The notes below the pieces were generated by a model. The model did no database searches, was not told where the DNA came from, and was given only the letters and a program-made list of their open reading frames with translations. Positions 27,993-39,005 of a stretch of 43,005 bases of DNA are shown here, piece after piece; within the stretch, counting starts at the first letter, position 1; the number at the start of each line of letters is the position of its first letter. The DNA is from an uncultured bacterium (GTDB taxonomy: Bacteria > Desulfobacterota > Binatia > HRBIN30 > CADEER01). The position numbers and the translations under genes were made by a program. Location: contig CADEER010000002.1 in assembly GCA_902826395.1 (NCBI GenBank), positions 1 through 43,005 on the forward strand, read 5' to 3'.

Positions 27993-28025
27993 GGAAGGAG
28001 GGACGCCCCCCCCGTCCCTCCTTCC
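27993..28025 (+). terminator. Perfect 12-bp hairpin with a C-rich loop
   Basis: GGAAGGAGGGAC (27993-28004) pairs with GTCCCTCCTTCC (28014-28025) around a loop of G plus eight C. No T tract follows, so it may be a terminator of a non-standard kind or an mRNA 3' end stabiliser. It begins 6 bases after the stop codon of the membrane protein gene. Confidence 0.5.
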
Positions 28026-28097
28026 GTCCCTCCCTTCGGCGTAGAGGCTCTCAGTGCCTCTCCCGATCGCGCGGGCAGGAAGATAGAGTGGAGCCAA

Positions 28098-28484
28098 ATG
28101 GGCGATCCGTCACCAGCTGATGTAACGCGCATCGACAAGTGGTTGTGGGCCGCGCGCGCTTTCCGGACACGATCGATCGCTGCAGCAGCCTGCGACGGCG
28201 GGAAGGTGTCGGTAAACGATCACAGCGCCAAGCCGCATAAATTGGTTCGGCCTGGTGACGTGGTACGCTTCCGCATGGGAGATCTGCAAAGGATCTGGAG
28301 GGTCGTTGCAATCGATGAGCGCCGCGGCCCAGCTAGCGTCGCAATGAGGCTCTACGAAGATCTCGCCCCGCCAGCACCCCGGACCGAGACGCCGTCAGAC
28401 GGCGCATGGAGATACACCCCGCCCGCCGCGCGGCGCCCCAACAAGAGGGAGCGTCGACAACTGGGGCGCCTCAAGCGTGGTTAG
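28098..28484 (+). CDS. hslR: S4-domain RNA-binding protein, HSP15 type
   Basis: A 128-residue protein with GTGGAG just upstream of its ATG. Residues about 10-60 are an S4 domain (RIDKWLWAARAFRTRSIAAAAC, then GKVSVNDHSAKPHKLVRPGDVVRF). The C-terminal part is basic and ends RRPNKRERRQLGRLKRG. In E. coli, Hsp15 binds the free 50S subunit with a stuck nascent chain and helps recycle it. The layout matches well, so the assignment is firm at family level. Confidence 0.88.
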   Translation: MGDPSPADVTRIDKWLWAARAFRTRSIAAAACDGGKVSVNDHSAKPHKLVRPGDVVRFRMGDLQRIWRVVAIDERRGPASVAMRLYEDLAPPAPRTETPSDGAWRYTPPAARRPNKRERRQLGRLKRG

Positions 28485-28602
28485 CATCCGGAAACTCCCG
28501 GACTTCGGCCGACCACCTTTCGTCGCTGAATCATCTGCGCTACCTCTCGAACGGCTCACCCCCAAGTACGGTGGTGACCTCGCCCAAAGTCCTCCTCCAC
28601 TG

Positions 28603-29295
28603 ATGCCTGCTAGCGCCCCTCCACTTTCGACCTCAGAGCCGTTGACCGAGATACTCTTCGTCCGGCACGGCCGTACTGCTCAGAACAGTGCCAAGCGCTT
28701 TCAGGGTCACTCTGATACCGAACTCGACGACACCGGCCATTGGCAAGCTTCTCGACTAGCACGGCGGCTCGCGTTCGAAGACATCGCCGCAATCTACAGC
28801 TCGGATCTGGTGAGGGCGCGCCAAACCGCCCAACCACTCGCGGAACACCTGGCGATCTCTGTTGAACCTCGCTTCGATTTGCGGGAGATCGACGTAGGCG
28901 AAGCGGTTGGTCTCACCAAGGAGGAGTTGCGACGTAACCATCCAGCCCTCTTTGGGCGAGGCTGGCAGCACGTCGCCTTTCCGGGTGGAGAATCGTACGA
29001 CCAAGCAACGACACGGATGACGGCCGCCGTTCAAGAGATTTGCACCGTGCATCCGCGGCAACGTGTTGTGGTTGTCACACATGGAGGAGCGATCCGGGCC
29101 GCGGTCGCCGGTTTGACCGGCATACCGATTGAGAGTCTTGCTGGGCTCTTCGTCGCAAACACGTCGATCACCTGCATCAACGTAGACAACCAACGACACG
29201 GCCGGTTGCTCACTCTCAACGACGGGGCCCATCTTGAATCGTGGGCAAGTCTTGCGCTTGGAGAATCGGCGGCCATCCCGTCAAGAGAACGTTGA
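28603..29295 (+). CDS. Histidine phosphatase (phosphoglycerate mutase-like) family protein
   Basis: About 230 residues from the ATG at 28603; a GTG at 28477 overlapping hslR would add 42 poorly structured residues, and neither start has a good ribosome-binding site. The RHG motif (FVRHGRTAQN) provides the phospho-accepting His. The second His is in VTHGGAIRA, and FPGGESYD is typical. Relatives include alpha-ribazole phosphatase (CobC), phosphoglycerate mutases and the metal-independent phosphoserine phosphatases described in Hydrogenobacter. With serA and a class V aminotransferase close by, phosphoserine is an attractive substrate, but this is inference. Confidence 0.85.
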   Translation: MPASAPPLSTSEPLTEILFVRHGRTAQNSAKRFQGHSDTELDDTGHWQASRLARRLAFEDIAAIYSSDLVRARQTAQPLAEHLAISVEPRFDLREIDVGEAVGLTKEELRRNHPALFGRGWQHVAFPGGESYDQATTRMTAAVQEICTVHPRQRVVVVTHGGAIRAAVAGLTGIPIESLAGLFVANTSITCINVDNQRHGRLLTLNDGAHLESWASLALGESAAIPSRER

Positions 29296-29454
29296 TCGCG
29301 TCATAGGCCCTCACCTGAGCGACCGACGCAACGCCGGATAGCCTCGTCTGAAACGCCAAAAGATTCCGCCCCCAACGGTAGGAGTCTGTCTCCTTCGTCG
29401 GGTGTTGGTAGCTCTGACGGAACGCCTACTGTTGAGGCATTTCGACAATCACGC

Positions 29455-32347
<2,893 letters not shown>

Positions 32348-32364
32348 CGCACAATCCTCCCGGC

Positions 32365-33513
32365 TCAGTCCGGCAGCGCCGACATGAGGATCCGCTGCGC
32401 CGCTCCGACGCCTCGGCCAAATTCCAAAGGATGACCGAAATGGCTCAACGCCATCTCGACTGCCGCGATCCCATTAATTGTGTCGAACGCTCCCATGTAT
32501 CCAATGTGAGCGAGACGGAGGATTTTCCCTTTGAGATGATCTTGCCCGCCCGCGAACGCGACTCCCATCCGATCGCGGAGATACGCATGGAGCACCTTGC
32601 CATCCACTCCGTCTGGTACGAAGATCCCCGTCGCCGCGGGGCTCGGATCATCGGGCGCCAAGAGTCGCAAACCCAATGCCTCCGCTCCGGCTCGCGTTGC
32701 CCGAGCACATCGATCGTGGCGGGCATAAACCTGAGCGAAGCCCTCTTCGCGCATCATCGACAACGCCTCATCGAGTCCAAAGACGAGCGAGATCGCCGGC
32801 GTCCAGGCTGTAGTGTTCTTCGTTTGGTTCGCTTGCTCCCGAGCGAGGTCAAAGTAGAAGCGCGGCTGCCGCACGGTCTTCGCTCGGTCCCACGCCCGTT
32901 CGCTGAGAGCGATGAAGGCGAGACCTGGAGGGAGCATCAGCGCTTTTTGAGATCCGGTGACCAAGACGTCAATTCCCCATCGGTCCATCGGAACGTCGTA
33001 GACGCCAACCGCGGTAATTCCGTCGACCACGAGCAGCACATCACGCTGTCGCGTGACCTTGGCAATTGCCTCGACGGGGTGACAGGCGGTGGTCGACGTT
33101 TCACTCGCCTGGACCAGAACACCCCTAACGTCGGGGTGCTCGGCGAGCGCCGCTTCGACTTCCTCAGCGCGAATCCCGCGCCCCCAATCAACGCGAAGCT
33201 CGATTGGAGCTAGACCAAACACCTGGGCCAGTTTGAACCAGCGCTCGCCAAACTTGCCCCCGTTGACCACCAAAACCTTGTCGCCGGGCGAGAAACAATT
33301 GACGATTGCGGATTCCATCGCCCCGGTCCCCGATGCAGATAGGATCAGGACATCGCCCGCTGTGCCAAAGAGCTCGCGTAAGCCCTGACGAGCACGCCCG
33401 AAGATCTCGCTGAACTGTGGAGTGCGATGATGGATGATCGGACGGGCGATCGCGGCGCGTACGCGGGCGGGAACTGGCGTTGGGCCAGGGGCCAAAAGCA
33501 ATTGCTTGATCAC
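32365..33513 (-). CDS. Class V aminotransferase (serine/alanine-glyoxylate type), possible SerC substitute
   Basis: A 382-residue PLP enzyme. I place the start at the GTG at 33513 (GAGG 5 bases upstream); the ATG at 33600 would run through the terminator. The start LLLAPGPTPVPARV is typical of the family. SGTGAMESA and the PLP Lys190 in TGSQKALMLPPGLAF are intact. Relatives act as alanine-glyoxylate or serine-glyoxylate aminotransferases. Members next to serA in organisms without SerC are thought to make phosphoserine. It is the first gene of the aminotransferase-serA-purA operon (17 bases to serA), supporting a serine role. Confidence 0.92.
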   Translation of the reverse strand: MIKQLLLAPGPTPVPARVRAAIARPIIHHRTPQFSEIFGRARQGLRELFGTAGDVLILSASGTGAMESAIVNCFSPGDKVLVVNGGKFGERWFKLAQVFGLAPIELRVDWGRGIRAEEVEAALAEHPDVRGVLVQASETSTTACHPVEAIAKVTRQRDVLLVVDGITAVGVYDVPMDRWGIDVLVTGSQKALMLPPGLAFIALSERAWDRAKTVRQPRFYFDLAREQANQTKNTTAWTPAISLVFGLDEALSMMREEGFAQVYARHDRCARATRAGAEALGLRLLAPDDPSPAATGIFVPDGVDGKVLHAYLRDRMGVAFAGGQDHLKGKILRLAHIGYMGAFDTINGIAAVEMALSHFGHPLEFGRGVGAAQRILMSALPD

Positions 33514-33537
33514 GACTACCTCACGCAAAAAGAGGGC

Positions 33538-33576
33538 AAAAAAAAGCCTGGACCCCTCCGCAACAGAGGCCCAGGC
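33538..33576 (-). terminator. Intrinsic terminator/attenuator 24 bases before the aminotransferase start
   Basis: On the minus strand GCCTGG (33576-33571) pairs with CCAGGC (33551-33546); wobble and GC pairs extend the stem inwards. Eight T follow (33545-33538). It could simply end folE, but only 24 bases separate it from the GTG at 33513, too few for a promoter, so operon transcription must pass through it. Confidence 0.8.
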
Positions 33577-33662
33577 GGACGGCCTTCTGGACGTCAGCAC
33601 TCCCTCGCGGTTCGGTCCGCGTAGCGCCAGTCGTGCAGAGCCTGATTCAATTGTCGACTTTC
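33577..33662 (-). promoter_or_regulatory. Structured leader of the aminotransferase-serA-purA operon
   Basis: Two more hairpins precede the terminator. CGCGG/CCGCG (33621-33617 with 33610-33606) has a 6-base loop. AGGCC (about 33588-33584) can pair with GGCCT inside the 5' arm of the terminator, so it would compete with it, as an antiterminator does. No known riboswitch class is recognised. Confidence 0.4.
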
Positions 33663-33668
33663 GCCCCG

Positions 33669-33695
33669 AGTATCCGAAGCGATCGGGCGTGTCAA
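33669..33695 (-). promoter_or_regulatory. Possible promoter of the aminotransferase operon leader
   Basis: A perfect TTGACA at 33695-33690 is followed by GATACT at 33674-33669. The 15-base spacing is short for sigma-70, so this is tentative. It lies between folE and the attenuator, where a leader promoter is required. Confidence 0.35.
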
Positions 33696-33727
33696 TCTAT
33701 GGTGAGCTGACGAACGTGGACTCGCTC

Positions 33728-34294
33728 TCAGCGACGTAGTCCGTTGTGGACGAGACTCATGAACTCTTCGCGCGTTTCCTGACTGCTGCGGAAGACCCCC
33801 AGTACGGCGCTGCTGACGACGATCGAGTTCTGCTTTTCGACGCCACGCATACGCATGCACAGATGTTCCGCTTCGACGACTACGGCAACACCCGCCGGCA
33901 CAAGCTGCTCCATCATGGTTTGAGCGATCTGCTTAGTGAGTCGTTCTTGTACCTGCAGGCGACGGGCATAGACCTCGACCAGCCTCGCGATCTTGGAAAT
34001 TCCAACGATGCGACCGTCCGGGATGTAAGCCACGTGGGCTTTCCCGAAGAACGGCAGGAGGTGATGCTCACAGAGGGAGAAGAAATCGATGTCCTTCATG
34101 ACGATCATTTCTTCGTAGGCCTCAGTGAAGAGTGCATCCCCGATGATCTTGGCGGGATCCTCGGCATACCCTTTGGTGAGGAAACGCATGGCGCGCGCAA
34201 CGCGGCCCGGCGTCTTGACGAGTCCTTCGCGCTCGGGGTCTTCCCCGAGTTCTCGAAGCATGACCCCGACTGCAGGTTCGATCTTGTCGCTCAT
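33728..34294 (-). CDS. folE: GTP cyclohydrolase I
   Basis: A 188-residue enzyme converting GTP to dihydroneopterin triphosphate, the entry to folate and to 7-deazaguanine (queuosine) synthesis. Zinc ligands are visible in FFSLCEHH and in [11 protein letters not shown]. Other conserved stretches are [13 protein letters not shown] and [21 protein letters not shown]. The length is that of bacterial type IA. No good ribosome-binding site is seen before the ATG. Confidence 0.97.
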   Translation of the reverse strand: MSDKIEPAVGVMLRELGEDPEREGLVKTPGRVARAMRFLTKGYAEDPAKIIGDALFTEAYEEMIVMKDIDFFSLCEHHLLPFFGKAHVAYIPDGRIVGISKIARLVEVYARRLQVQERLTKQIAQTMMEQLVPAGVAVVVEAEHLCMRMRGVEKQNSIVVSSAVLGVFRSSQETREEFMSLVHNGLRR

Positions 34295-34425
34295 GACAAC
34301 AGGCGTGCTTTTGCAGGTCCTTCGCTGTTCGTATCCGGGGCGTTCTGCACACCAAGCCCCGTGCTGTATCGCGCTTGAGGCAAGCGTCCGCGGTGCGCGC
34401 TGGCGATTCGGAGGGTGCGTACCCT

Positions 34426-35514
34426 TCAGCGGCTGCGCCGCTCGACCGCCTTCACTTTCTGGTACTTGCGATAGTCGTACCCGGTGGCCATCGCCATGAG
34501 CATCGACTCCATGCCGCCGTCCTTCTCGCGCCGTAGAATCAAGAGCCGCTCATAGAAGTCCTGAACGTCCCTGTTGATCTGTTGTCGCGCGTCACCCGAA
34601 GCCGCAAAAAAGTCATTCAATCGCGCGATGGTAAAACGAAATGCAGAAAAGCGGAGCTCATTCGGAAACGCGTCCCACTCGGCAAGGGAAAGCGTGCGTA
34701 GAGACTCGTATCCAGCAATCAGGGCCTCGAACCGCTTGAGGTCGTACTGCCCCTCCGCAAAACACAAGGCATTGACCGCAGTAGCAAGGTCCAAAATGAA
34801 CTTCCCTCGGCCCGCGATATCGAAATTGAGCAGTGCGACAACTTTGTCGCCTTTCACGAGAAGCCGCGAGGGTCGTACGTCCCCGTGGATCGTTCCCTTT
34901 GGCAGCTTCATCTCGAGGTAATTGCCGAGGTACTCCAACTCCTCATCCAGCGTGCGGACGATCTTCTTCATGTAAGAAGGTAGGCGACCGCGCACCGAAT
35001 CATAAAGCTCTGCGACGCGGTCAAAACTGAAGTGGTTTTCCCCACCCTTCTTGTACGCCTTGGTTACTAGATGAAGGTCAGCAATGACGTGGCCAACATT
35101 CTCCAGCAGGCTTCCAACAACAGAATCAGGATTCAGCTCATGTCCATCGATGCGTCGATAAACCGAGAGAAGACGGCCTGCGAACTCATGGAAATGCCGT
35201 CCACGACGATCCGCCAGTGGCGCTCGACAGGGATACCCATGCTTGCGCAAGAAAAGCACCAAGTCTTGTTCGCGCTTGAGCTCCAACTCACTCTTGCGTT
35301 CGTCGAGGTCGACTACGAACTTGCCGCGCGTAGTCTCGAGGAGAAACTGGAGTTGCTCCGACTCCGGCTCAACATCCAATTGTTTGACCCCAACTACTTT
35401 AGGAAGCCCATACTCGGCCGCAATCGCGTTGGCGTCTTTCTTAATGAACTCTGACTTTGCCACGACTTGTCCGTTCGCGTTGGTTCCGACCCCCGGGAAG
35501 CTGCCCCTTCTCAA
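34426..35514 (-). CDS. APH/homoserine-kinase-II fold protein with degenerate metal site
   Basis: About 362 residues from a TTG at 35514 with GGAG 4 bases upstream; a GTG about 16 codons later is an alternative. The fold is that of ThrB-II and aminoglycoside phosphotransferases: N-lobe strands ([24 protein letters not shown]), then the catalytic loop HGDVRPSR at 210-217 and [10 protein letters not shown] at 228-237. The catalytic Asp212 is kept, but the metal-binding Asn is Arg217, and the Asp of the DxD/IDF motif is Asn230 (an Asp follows at 232). It may have altered chemistry or be a pseudokinase. It lies between queE and folE on the same strand. Confidence 0.75.
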   Translation of the reverse strand: MRRGSFPGVGTNANGQVVAKSEFIKKDANAIAAEYGLPKVVGVKQLDVEPESEQLQFLLETTRGKFVVDLDERKSELELKREQDLVLFLRKHGYPCRAPLADRRGRHFHEFAGRLLSVYRRIDGHELNPDSVVGSLLENVGHVIADLHLVTKAYKKGGENHFSFDRVAELYDSVRGRLPSYMKKIVRTLDEELEYLGNYLEMKLPKGTIHGDVRPSRLLVKGDKVVALLNFDIAGRGKFILDLATAVNALCFAEGQYDLKRFEALIAGYESLRTLSLAEWDAFPNELRFSAFRFTIARLNDFFAASGDARQQINRDVQDFYERLLILRREKDGGMESMLMAMATGYDYRKYQKVKAVERRSR

Positions 35515-35671
35515 ATTACTCCAAATTTATAACACAATACCGGAATGGGTACACTACGAGCATAAGAAATGTCAATGAAAAGTTCCTTGCTGCGAGGGCA
35601 TCTGCGCCACGCGGCAGACCTCCATCACGGATCAGAACGCGGTTTCCAAAAGAGCCGGACATCCCGGGCTG

Positions 35672-36403
35672 TCAAAGGACCTGCAGCATCTTGTGCGTCT
35701 GAGGTACAACGCGAACATCCTGGAGTGCTGTGCGAGCAATGCCAAACAAGGTCGCGAGCCGCTTCGGGCAAATTGCAGTGCGATTGCGCCGGTCGGTGAT
35801 GGGCTGCAGAAACACTGGTATCCGGTTGCCTGCCGCCTGCACGATCGACGTTGCTCGATACATCTCATCTTCCAACGTTTGTTCGTCGACCAGGATCTTC
35901 ACGTAGGCCTTATCGGCAGCCAATTTCAGGAATCCCTCGTGCTCCTCCCAAAACTGGGTCTCGCCAGTATTAGATGGCAGCTTCAAGTCCATACTGACGA
36001 CGTCAATGTAGGACAGGATCCGGGATAGCTCGTCGGTCAGAACGCCCGCAGTTTCTAGCAACCGCGGCCTTGGCAACACGCCCGAGAGCAGCAAAGTCTC
36101 CAAAAAATCCACTTGGGACAACGGCTCTCCACCCGTCAAGGCCACACCATCCACAGCCCCCATTCGGATATCCAGCAGCTCGGTAGCTCTTTGCACCTCC
36201 CGGAGGCCGACCGGGTTTGGCAGTATCACGGGTTCATCAGCGTGCACCACGAAGTGGTTCGTGCGCACCAAGCTCTCTGGCGTATCACAATATCGACACC
36301 GCAGGGGGCATCCGGCGAACCGTAGAAACAGTTGGCGCCGGCCGACATGCAACCCCTCCCCTTGGAAAGAGACGAATGCCTCGGAGAGGTAACCTTTCTC
36401 CAT
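35672..36403 (-). CDS. queE: 7-carboxy-7-deazaguanine synthase (radical SAM)
   Basis: A 243-residue radical-SAM enzyme that converts 6-carboxytetrahydropterin to 7-carboxy-7-deazaguanine in queuosine synthesis. The ATG at 36403 gives the standard start (YLSEAFVSFQGEGLHVGRRQ); the open frame continues upstream only as a shadow of the glycerate kinase gene. The cluster motif CPLRCRYC has CX3CX2C spacing, followed by DTPESL. GVALTGGEPLSQ and MDLKLPSNTGE are also typical. No clear ribosome-binding site. FolE, which makes the pathway's first intermediate, is two genes downstream. Confidence 0.92.
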   Translation of the reverse strand: MEKGYLSEAFVSFQGEGLHVGRRQLFLRFAGCPLRCRYCDTPESLVRTNHFVVHADEPVILPNPVGLREVQRATELLDIRMGAVDGVALTGGEPLSQVDFLETLLLSGVLPRPRLLETAGVLTDELSRILSYIDVVSMDLKLPSNTGETQFWEEHEGFLKLAADKAYVKILVDEQTLEDEMYRATSIVQAAGNRIPVFLQPITDRRNRTAICPKRLATLFGIARTALQDVRVVPQTHKMLQVL

Positions 36404-36426
36404 GAACGAACGGCTACCACGGGACC

Positions 36427-37791
36427 TCAATCGGCGGAAGGTGCTCCAATGAGAGCAATCTTCAGATCCATTACGTTCGTCCCGGTCGGACCGGTGATAA
36501 AAAGGTCTCCAAGTTGTTCGAAGAACCGAAATGAGTCGTTGTTGCGAAGATATTCCTCGACGTGCAGGCCCAGTCGCGTTGCTCGTCGTTCCGTTGATCC
36601 GTTCACAAAGGCGCCGGCTGCTTCGGTTGGGCCGTCCAGTCCATCTGTGCCAGCGCTCAGGACCGCAAAATTCAACCCGGCCGCCATTCTCGAGAGAGCC
36701 AAGGCAAACTCTTGATTGCGACCCCCCTTTCCATTGCCACGTACCCGGACGGTCGTCTCTCCCCCCGCAATCCAGCACCAAGGTCGATCCCGTGGTCCCG
36801 AGCGCATCAGGTCGCGGAACCACGCTTGGGCACATTCCGTAGTATCGCCCTCAAGGGGCTCCGGCCGAACCTCCACCGCATATCCGAGCCGCCGTGCCGC
36901 TGCGGCAGCCCCCGCACAGGCTACCGCGTTCGAGCCGATGACAATCGGAATCGCCAATCCCGCCTCAATACTTTGCGGGCGCACTGTCTCCGGGATATCG
37001 CCCCGCCGGCCACGTTCGAGAACCTCCCGAACTGCCGCAGGACACTCCTCGAGTACTGCTCGCGAACGCAGGACATCCATTGCTTGCTCATACGTCGTGG
37101 AGTCGGGCACGGCCGGACCCGATCCGATCGTCGCTGGATCGTCGCGCACCACATCGGACAGGATGAGCGAAACAACTGTTCGACCCTCAGCCCTGGACAA
37201 GAGCCGGCCGCCCTTTACGTTCGACAAATGCTTACGAACGCAGTTGATCTCGTCGATCGAGGCCCCACTGGCCAGCAGCAACCGCGTGACGGTCTGCTTA
37301 TCGGCGAGAGTCATCGGAGGAATCGGTGATACCAGCAGGCTAGAGGCTCCTCCCGAGAGCAGGCAAACGAAGGTCGCTATCCGGCGGTTCTCCAAGGATG
37401 CGAGCAGCCGCGCGGAACTGGCCTCACTAAGGGGACCGGGGATCGGATGCTCTCCCGTGACCACGGCTATCCTGCGACTCCGATCGCTGTGAACGTCCAG
37501 TTGGCTGGAAGGCGCGATGACGAGGCCGGAAACAGCTATGTCGGTACCGCAGAGCCCGTCAAATGCCCCGGCCATACCGGCAGCGGCCTTTCCCGCCCCA
37601 ACTACGCCGATCGGCCCGCGCAGAGCGAGACCCTCGGGATGCGACCGAACATTCGAAGTCAACTCGAGTCGGTCGCCGCGGCGCGTTAGGACCGACTCCA
37701 TCAGCCGCGTCGGATCGACGGCTGCTAGCGCCGCCTCGAAAATGGTGCGCAGGTCAGCCTGGAGCAACTTCCCTCGGCTACTCAGGTGCAC
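36427..37791 (-). CDS. Glycerate 2-kinase (MOFRL/GckA family)
   Basis: A 454-residue enzyme phosphorylating D-glycerate to 2-phosphoglycerate. Family segments include VVGAGKAAAGMA, VVTGEHPIPGPLSEASSARLL, FVCLLSGGASSLL, SGASIDEINCVRKHLSNVKGGRL, LSDVVRDDPATIGSGP and, in the C-terminal MOFRL part, GGRNQEFALAL and SAGTDGLDGPTEAAGA. The start is uncertain: GTG at 37791 has GGAG almost adjacent, while an in-frame TTG about 9 codons later has GAGGG three bases upstream. The gene is 23 bases before queE. It may recover glycerate for the serine/glycolysis node encoded nearby. Confidence 0.92.
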   Translation of the reverse strand: MHLSSRGKLLQADLRTIFEAALAAVDPTRLMESVLTRRGDRLELTSNVRSHPEGLALRGPIGVVGAGKAAAGMAGAFDGLCGTDIAVSGLVIAPSSQLDVHSDRSRRIAVVTGEHPIPGPLSEASSARLLASLENRRIATFVCLLSGGASSLLVSPIPPMTLADKQTVTRLLLASGASIDEINCVRKHLSNVKGGRLLSRAEGRTVVSLILSDVVRDDPATIGSGPAVPDSTTYEQAMDVLRSRAVLEECPAAVREVLERGRRGDIPETVRPQSIEAGLAIPIVIGSNAVACAGAAAAARRLGYAVEVRPEPLEGDTTECAQAWFRDLMRSGPRDRPWCWIAGGETTVRVRGNGKGGRNQEFALALSRMAAGLNFAVLSAGTDGLDGPTEAAGAFVNGSTERRATRLGLHVEEYLRNNDSFRFFEQLGDLFITGPTGTNVMDLKIALIGAPSAD

Positions 37792-37838
37792 TCCGACCGA
37801 ACGAAGCTCTCGCCGGTGAGCCGTCCTGGTTCAGAATG

Positions 37839-38264
37839 TCAGGCGCTATCCTCGTCCACTTCGGTCGTGGCGAGGCGGCGATAGGCGCGTTCGTCGTCGA
37901 ACCGGCGCTGCGAACGAGCCTCTTTCTCCTGTTCTGCCTGGCAGCTAACGCACAACCTCGAGAACGGCATAGCGTCGAGGCGTGCAGGCGCTATTTCGGA
38001 CTCACAGTTCTCGCAGATTCCGTAAGATCCGTCCTCGATTCGTGAAAGTGCACTTTCGATTGACTGGAGCTTTTCACGCTCTCGATCGCCCAAGATGAAG
38101 TTGATCTCACGATCGCGCTCTTCGCTGGCGAGATCATAGGTGTCCATCCCGTCTTCTTTGGCTCCCTCACGGCCTTGGCGTAGATCATCCTTGATCTCGC
38201 GCAACAGCCCCCGCCGCATATCCTCCAAACGGGTCTTTGCATTCTTGAGTGCAGTTTTTCTCAT
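37839..38264 (-). CDS. DksA/TraR-family zinc-finger protein
   Basis: A 141-residue protein with a long N-terminal coiled-coil helix pair (residues about 1-80, rich in Arg/Glu/Asp), then a C4 zinc finger: CENC and CVSC about 20 residues apart (YGICENCESEI, FSRLCVSC), and a short Arg-rich end. DksA proteins enter the RNA polymerase secondary channel and work with ppGpp. The tip acidic pair typical of DksA could be DGMDTYD here. A TTGACA promoter lies 30-55 bases upstream. Confidence 0.88.
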   Translation of the reverse strand: MRKTALKNAKTRLEDMRRGLLREIKDDLRQGREGAKEDGMDTYDLASEERDREINFILGDREREKLQSIESALSRIEDGSYGICENCESEIAPARLDAMPFSRLCVSCQAEQEKEARSQRRFDDERAYRRLATTEVDEDSA

Positions 38265-38291
38265 AGTTCAGGGCCCTCTCAGGGGGGCCGG

Positions 38292-38320
38292 AGCTTAAAC
38301 GCGGCCCACAGCAGTGTCAA
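38292..38320 (-). promoter_or_regulatory. Sigma-70-type promoter of the DksA-like gene
   Basis: TTGACA (38320-38315) and TAAGCT (38297-38292) with a 17-base spacer; the ATG follows at 38264. The -35 box sits within an imperfect hairpin sequence (38319-38354). Confidence 0.5.
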
Positions 38321-38352
38321 CGGGCTTTTTGCTGAATATCGCAAGAAAGCCG

Positions 38353-38381
38353 TTGCGGAGCCGATTACGAGAAGCTATAAG
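38353..38381 (+). promoter_or_regulatory. Sigma-70-type promoter of the 38429 gene
   Basis: TTGCGG (38353-38358), 17-base spacer and TATAAG (38376-38381, 5 of 6 matches). It is back to back with the promoter of the DksA-like gene. Confidence 0.5.
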
Positions 38382-38428
38382 CGTGCCTAAGGGCTTTCCC
38401 TGATCGAAGGTTGGGCGGTAGAGAGTGT

Positions 38429-38974
38429 GTGCGGGACCAGGGCTTTTGGTCCTTCGACTACACACTCATGAATCGGCAGTCCAAACACCTGAAAGCTCGA
38501 ACCGTTATCGCCCAAAAGCTGGCCGCGATGGGTTTGGACGTCCAGGATGTCCCGCGGGCGAAAGGGTACGACCTTCTCGTCGAGGGAGAGATTCGAGTGG
38601 CTCTCCGAGTCGCGTTTCCCGGGAAGTACGCCCATACGGTGACGGTCGGAGGGAAACGCTACACGTATAACTACCGCTCTTGGAGTTTTAACTTTCATCG
38701 CCACGGTCGCTGGGATCGGAAGTACTGCGACGTTTTCGTGTGCATCGCGAAGCGCAGAAGCGGAACCGACGAGATCTTCGTCATCCCCGCCTCTGCCATC
38801 TCGGGGCCTACGTTCAGCTTGCACGGAGCCGGCACGAAACCATACCGCGGAAGGTACGCTAGATATCGAGACCGGTGGAGCATCTTTTCTCAAGGCGGCC
38901 AAGAACTGCGCGAACGAGATGATGGTGGCGGTTCGGGCGCCAGAGACGACGACAACGCAACCGCTGTCGCCTGA
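38429..38974 (+). CDS. Hypothetical protein, possible nuclease-like fold
   Basis: About 181 residues from a GTG at 38429; TTG at 38411 and ATG at 38468 are alternatives and none has a strong ribosome-binding site. The first 70 residues after NRQSKHLKART show an alpha-beta-beta order (IAQKLAAMGLDV, YDLLVEGEIRVALRVAF) like the core of PD-(D/E)XK nuclease-fold proteins, but the expected ExK is replaced (VALRVA). An aromatic and basic middle follows (YTYNYRSWSFNFHRHGRW, YCDVFVCIAKR). The end is Gly/Asp-rich. This is my tentative reading of the pattern; the family is not recognised. It stands alone between the DksA-like gene and yajQ on the opposite strand. Confidence 0.65.
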   Translation: MRDQGFWSFDYTLMNRQSKHLKARTVIAQKLAAMGLDVQDVPRAKGYDLLVEGEIRVALRVAFPGKYAHTVTVGGKRYTYNYRSWSFNFHRHGRWDRKYCDVFVCIAKRRSGTDEIFVIPASAISGPTFSLHGAGTKPYRGRYARYRDRWSIFSQGGQELRERDDGGGSGARDDDNATAVA

Positions 38975-39005
38975 CTCAGTAGCGCACCAGGGTCCACACG
39001 CGTCC

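Noticed and set aside
29296-29454. A tRNA-like or terminator-like stretch between the convergent phosphatase and purA genes.
   Set aside because: No acceptor stem or T arm can be drawn, and the only hairpin (AGGAG/CTCCT at 29380-29394) is 5 bp with no T tract.
33594-33655. A possible leader peptide (TTG start) before the aminotransferase attenuator.
   Set aside because: It has no convincing ribosome-binding site and lacks a run of serine or other regulatory codons; it is also the tail of a longer shadow frame.
36404-36835. A 144-residue N-terminal extension of QueE.
   Set aside because: It lies over the glycerate kinase 3' end in another frame and has the composition of a shadow; the conserved start is at 36403.
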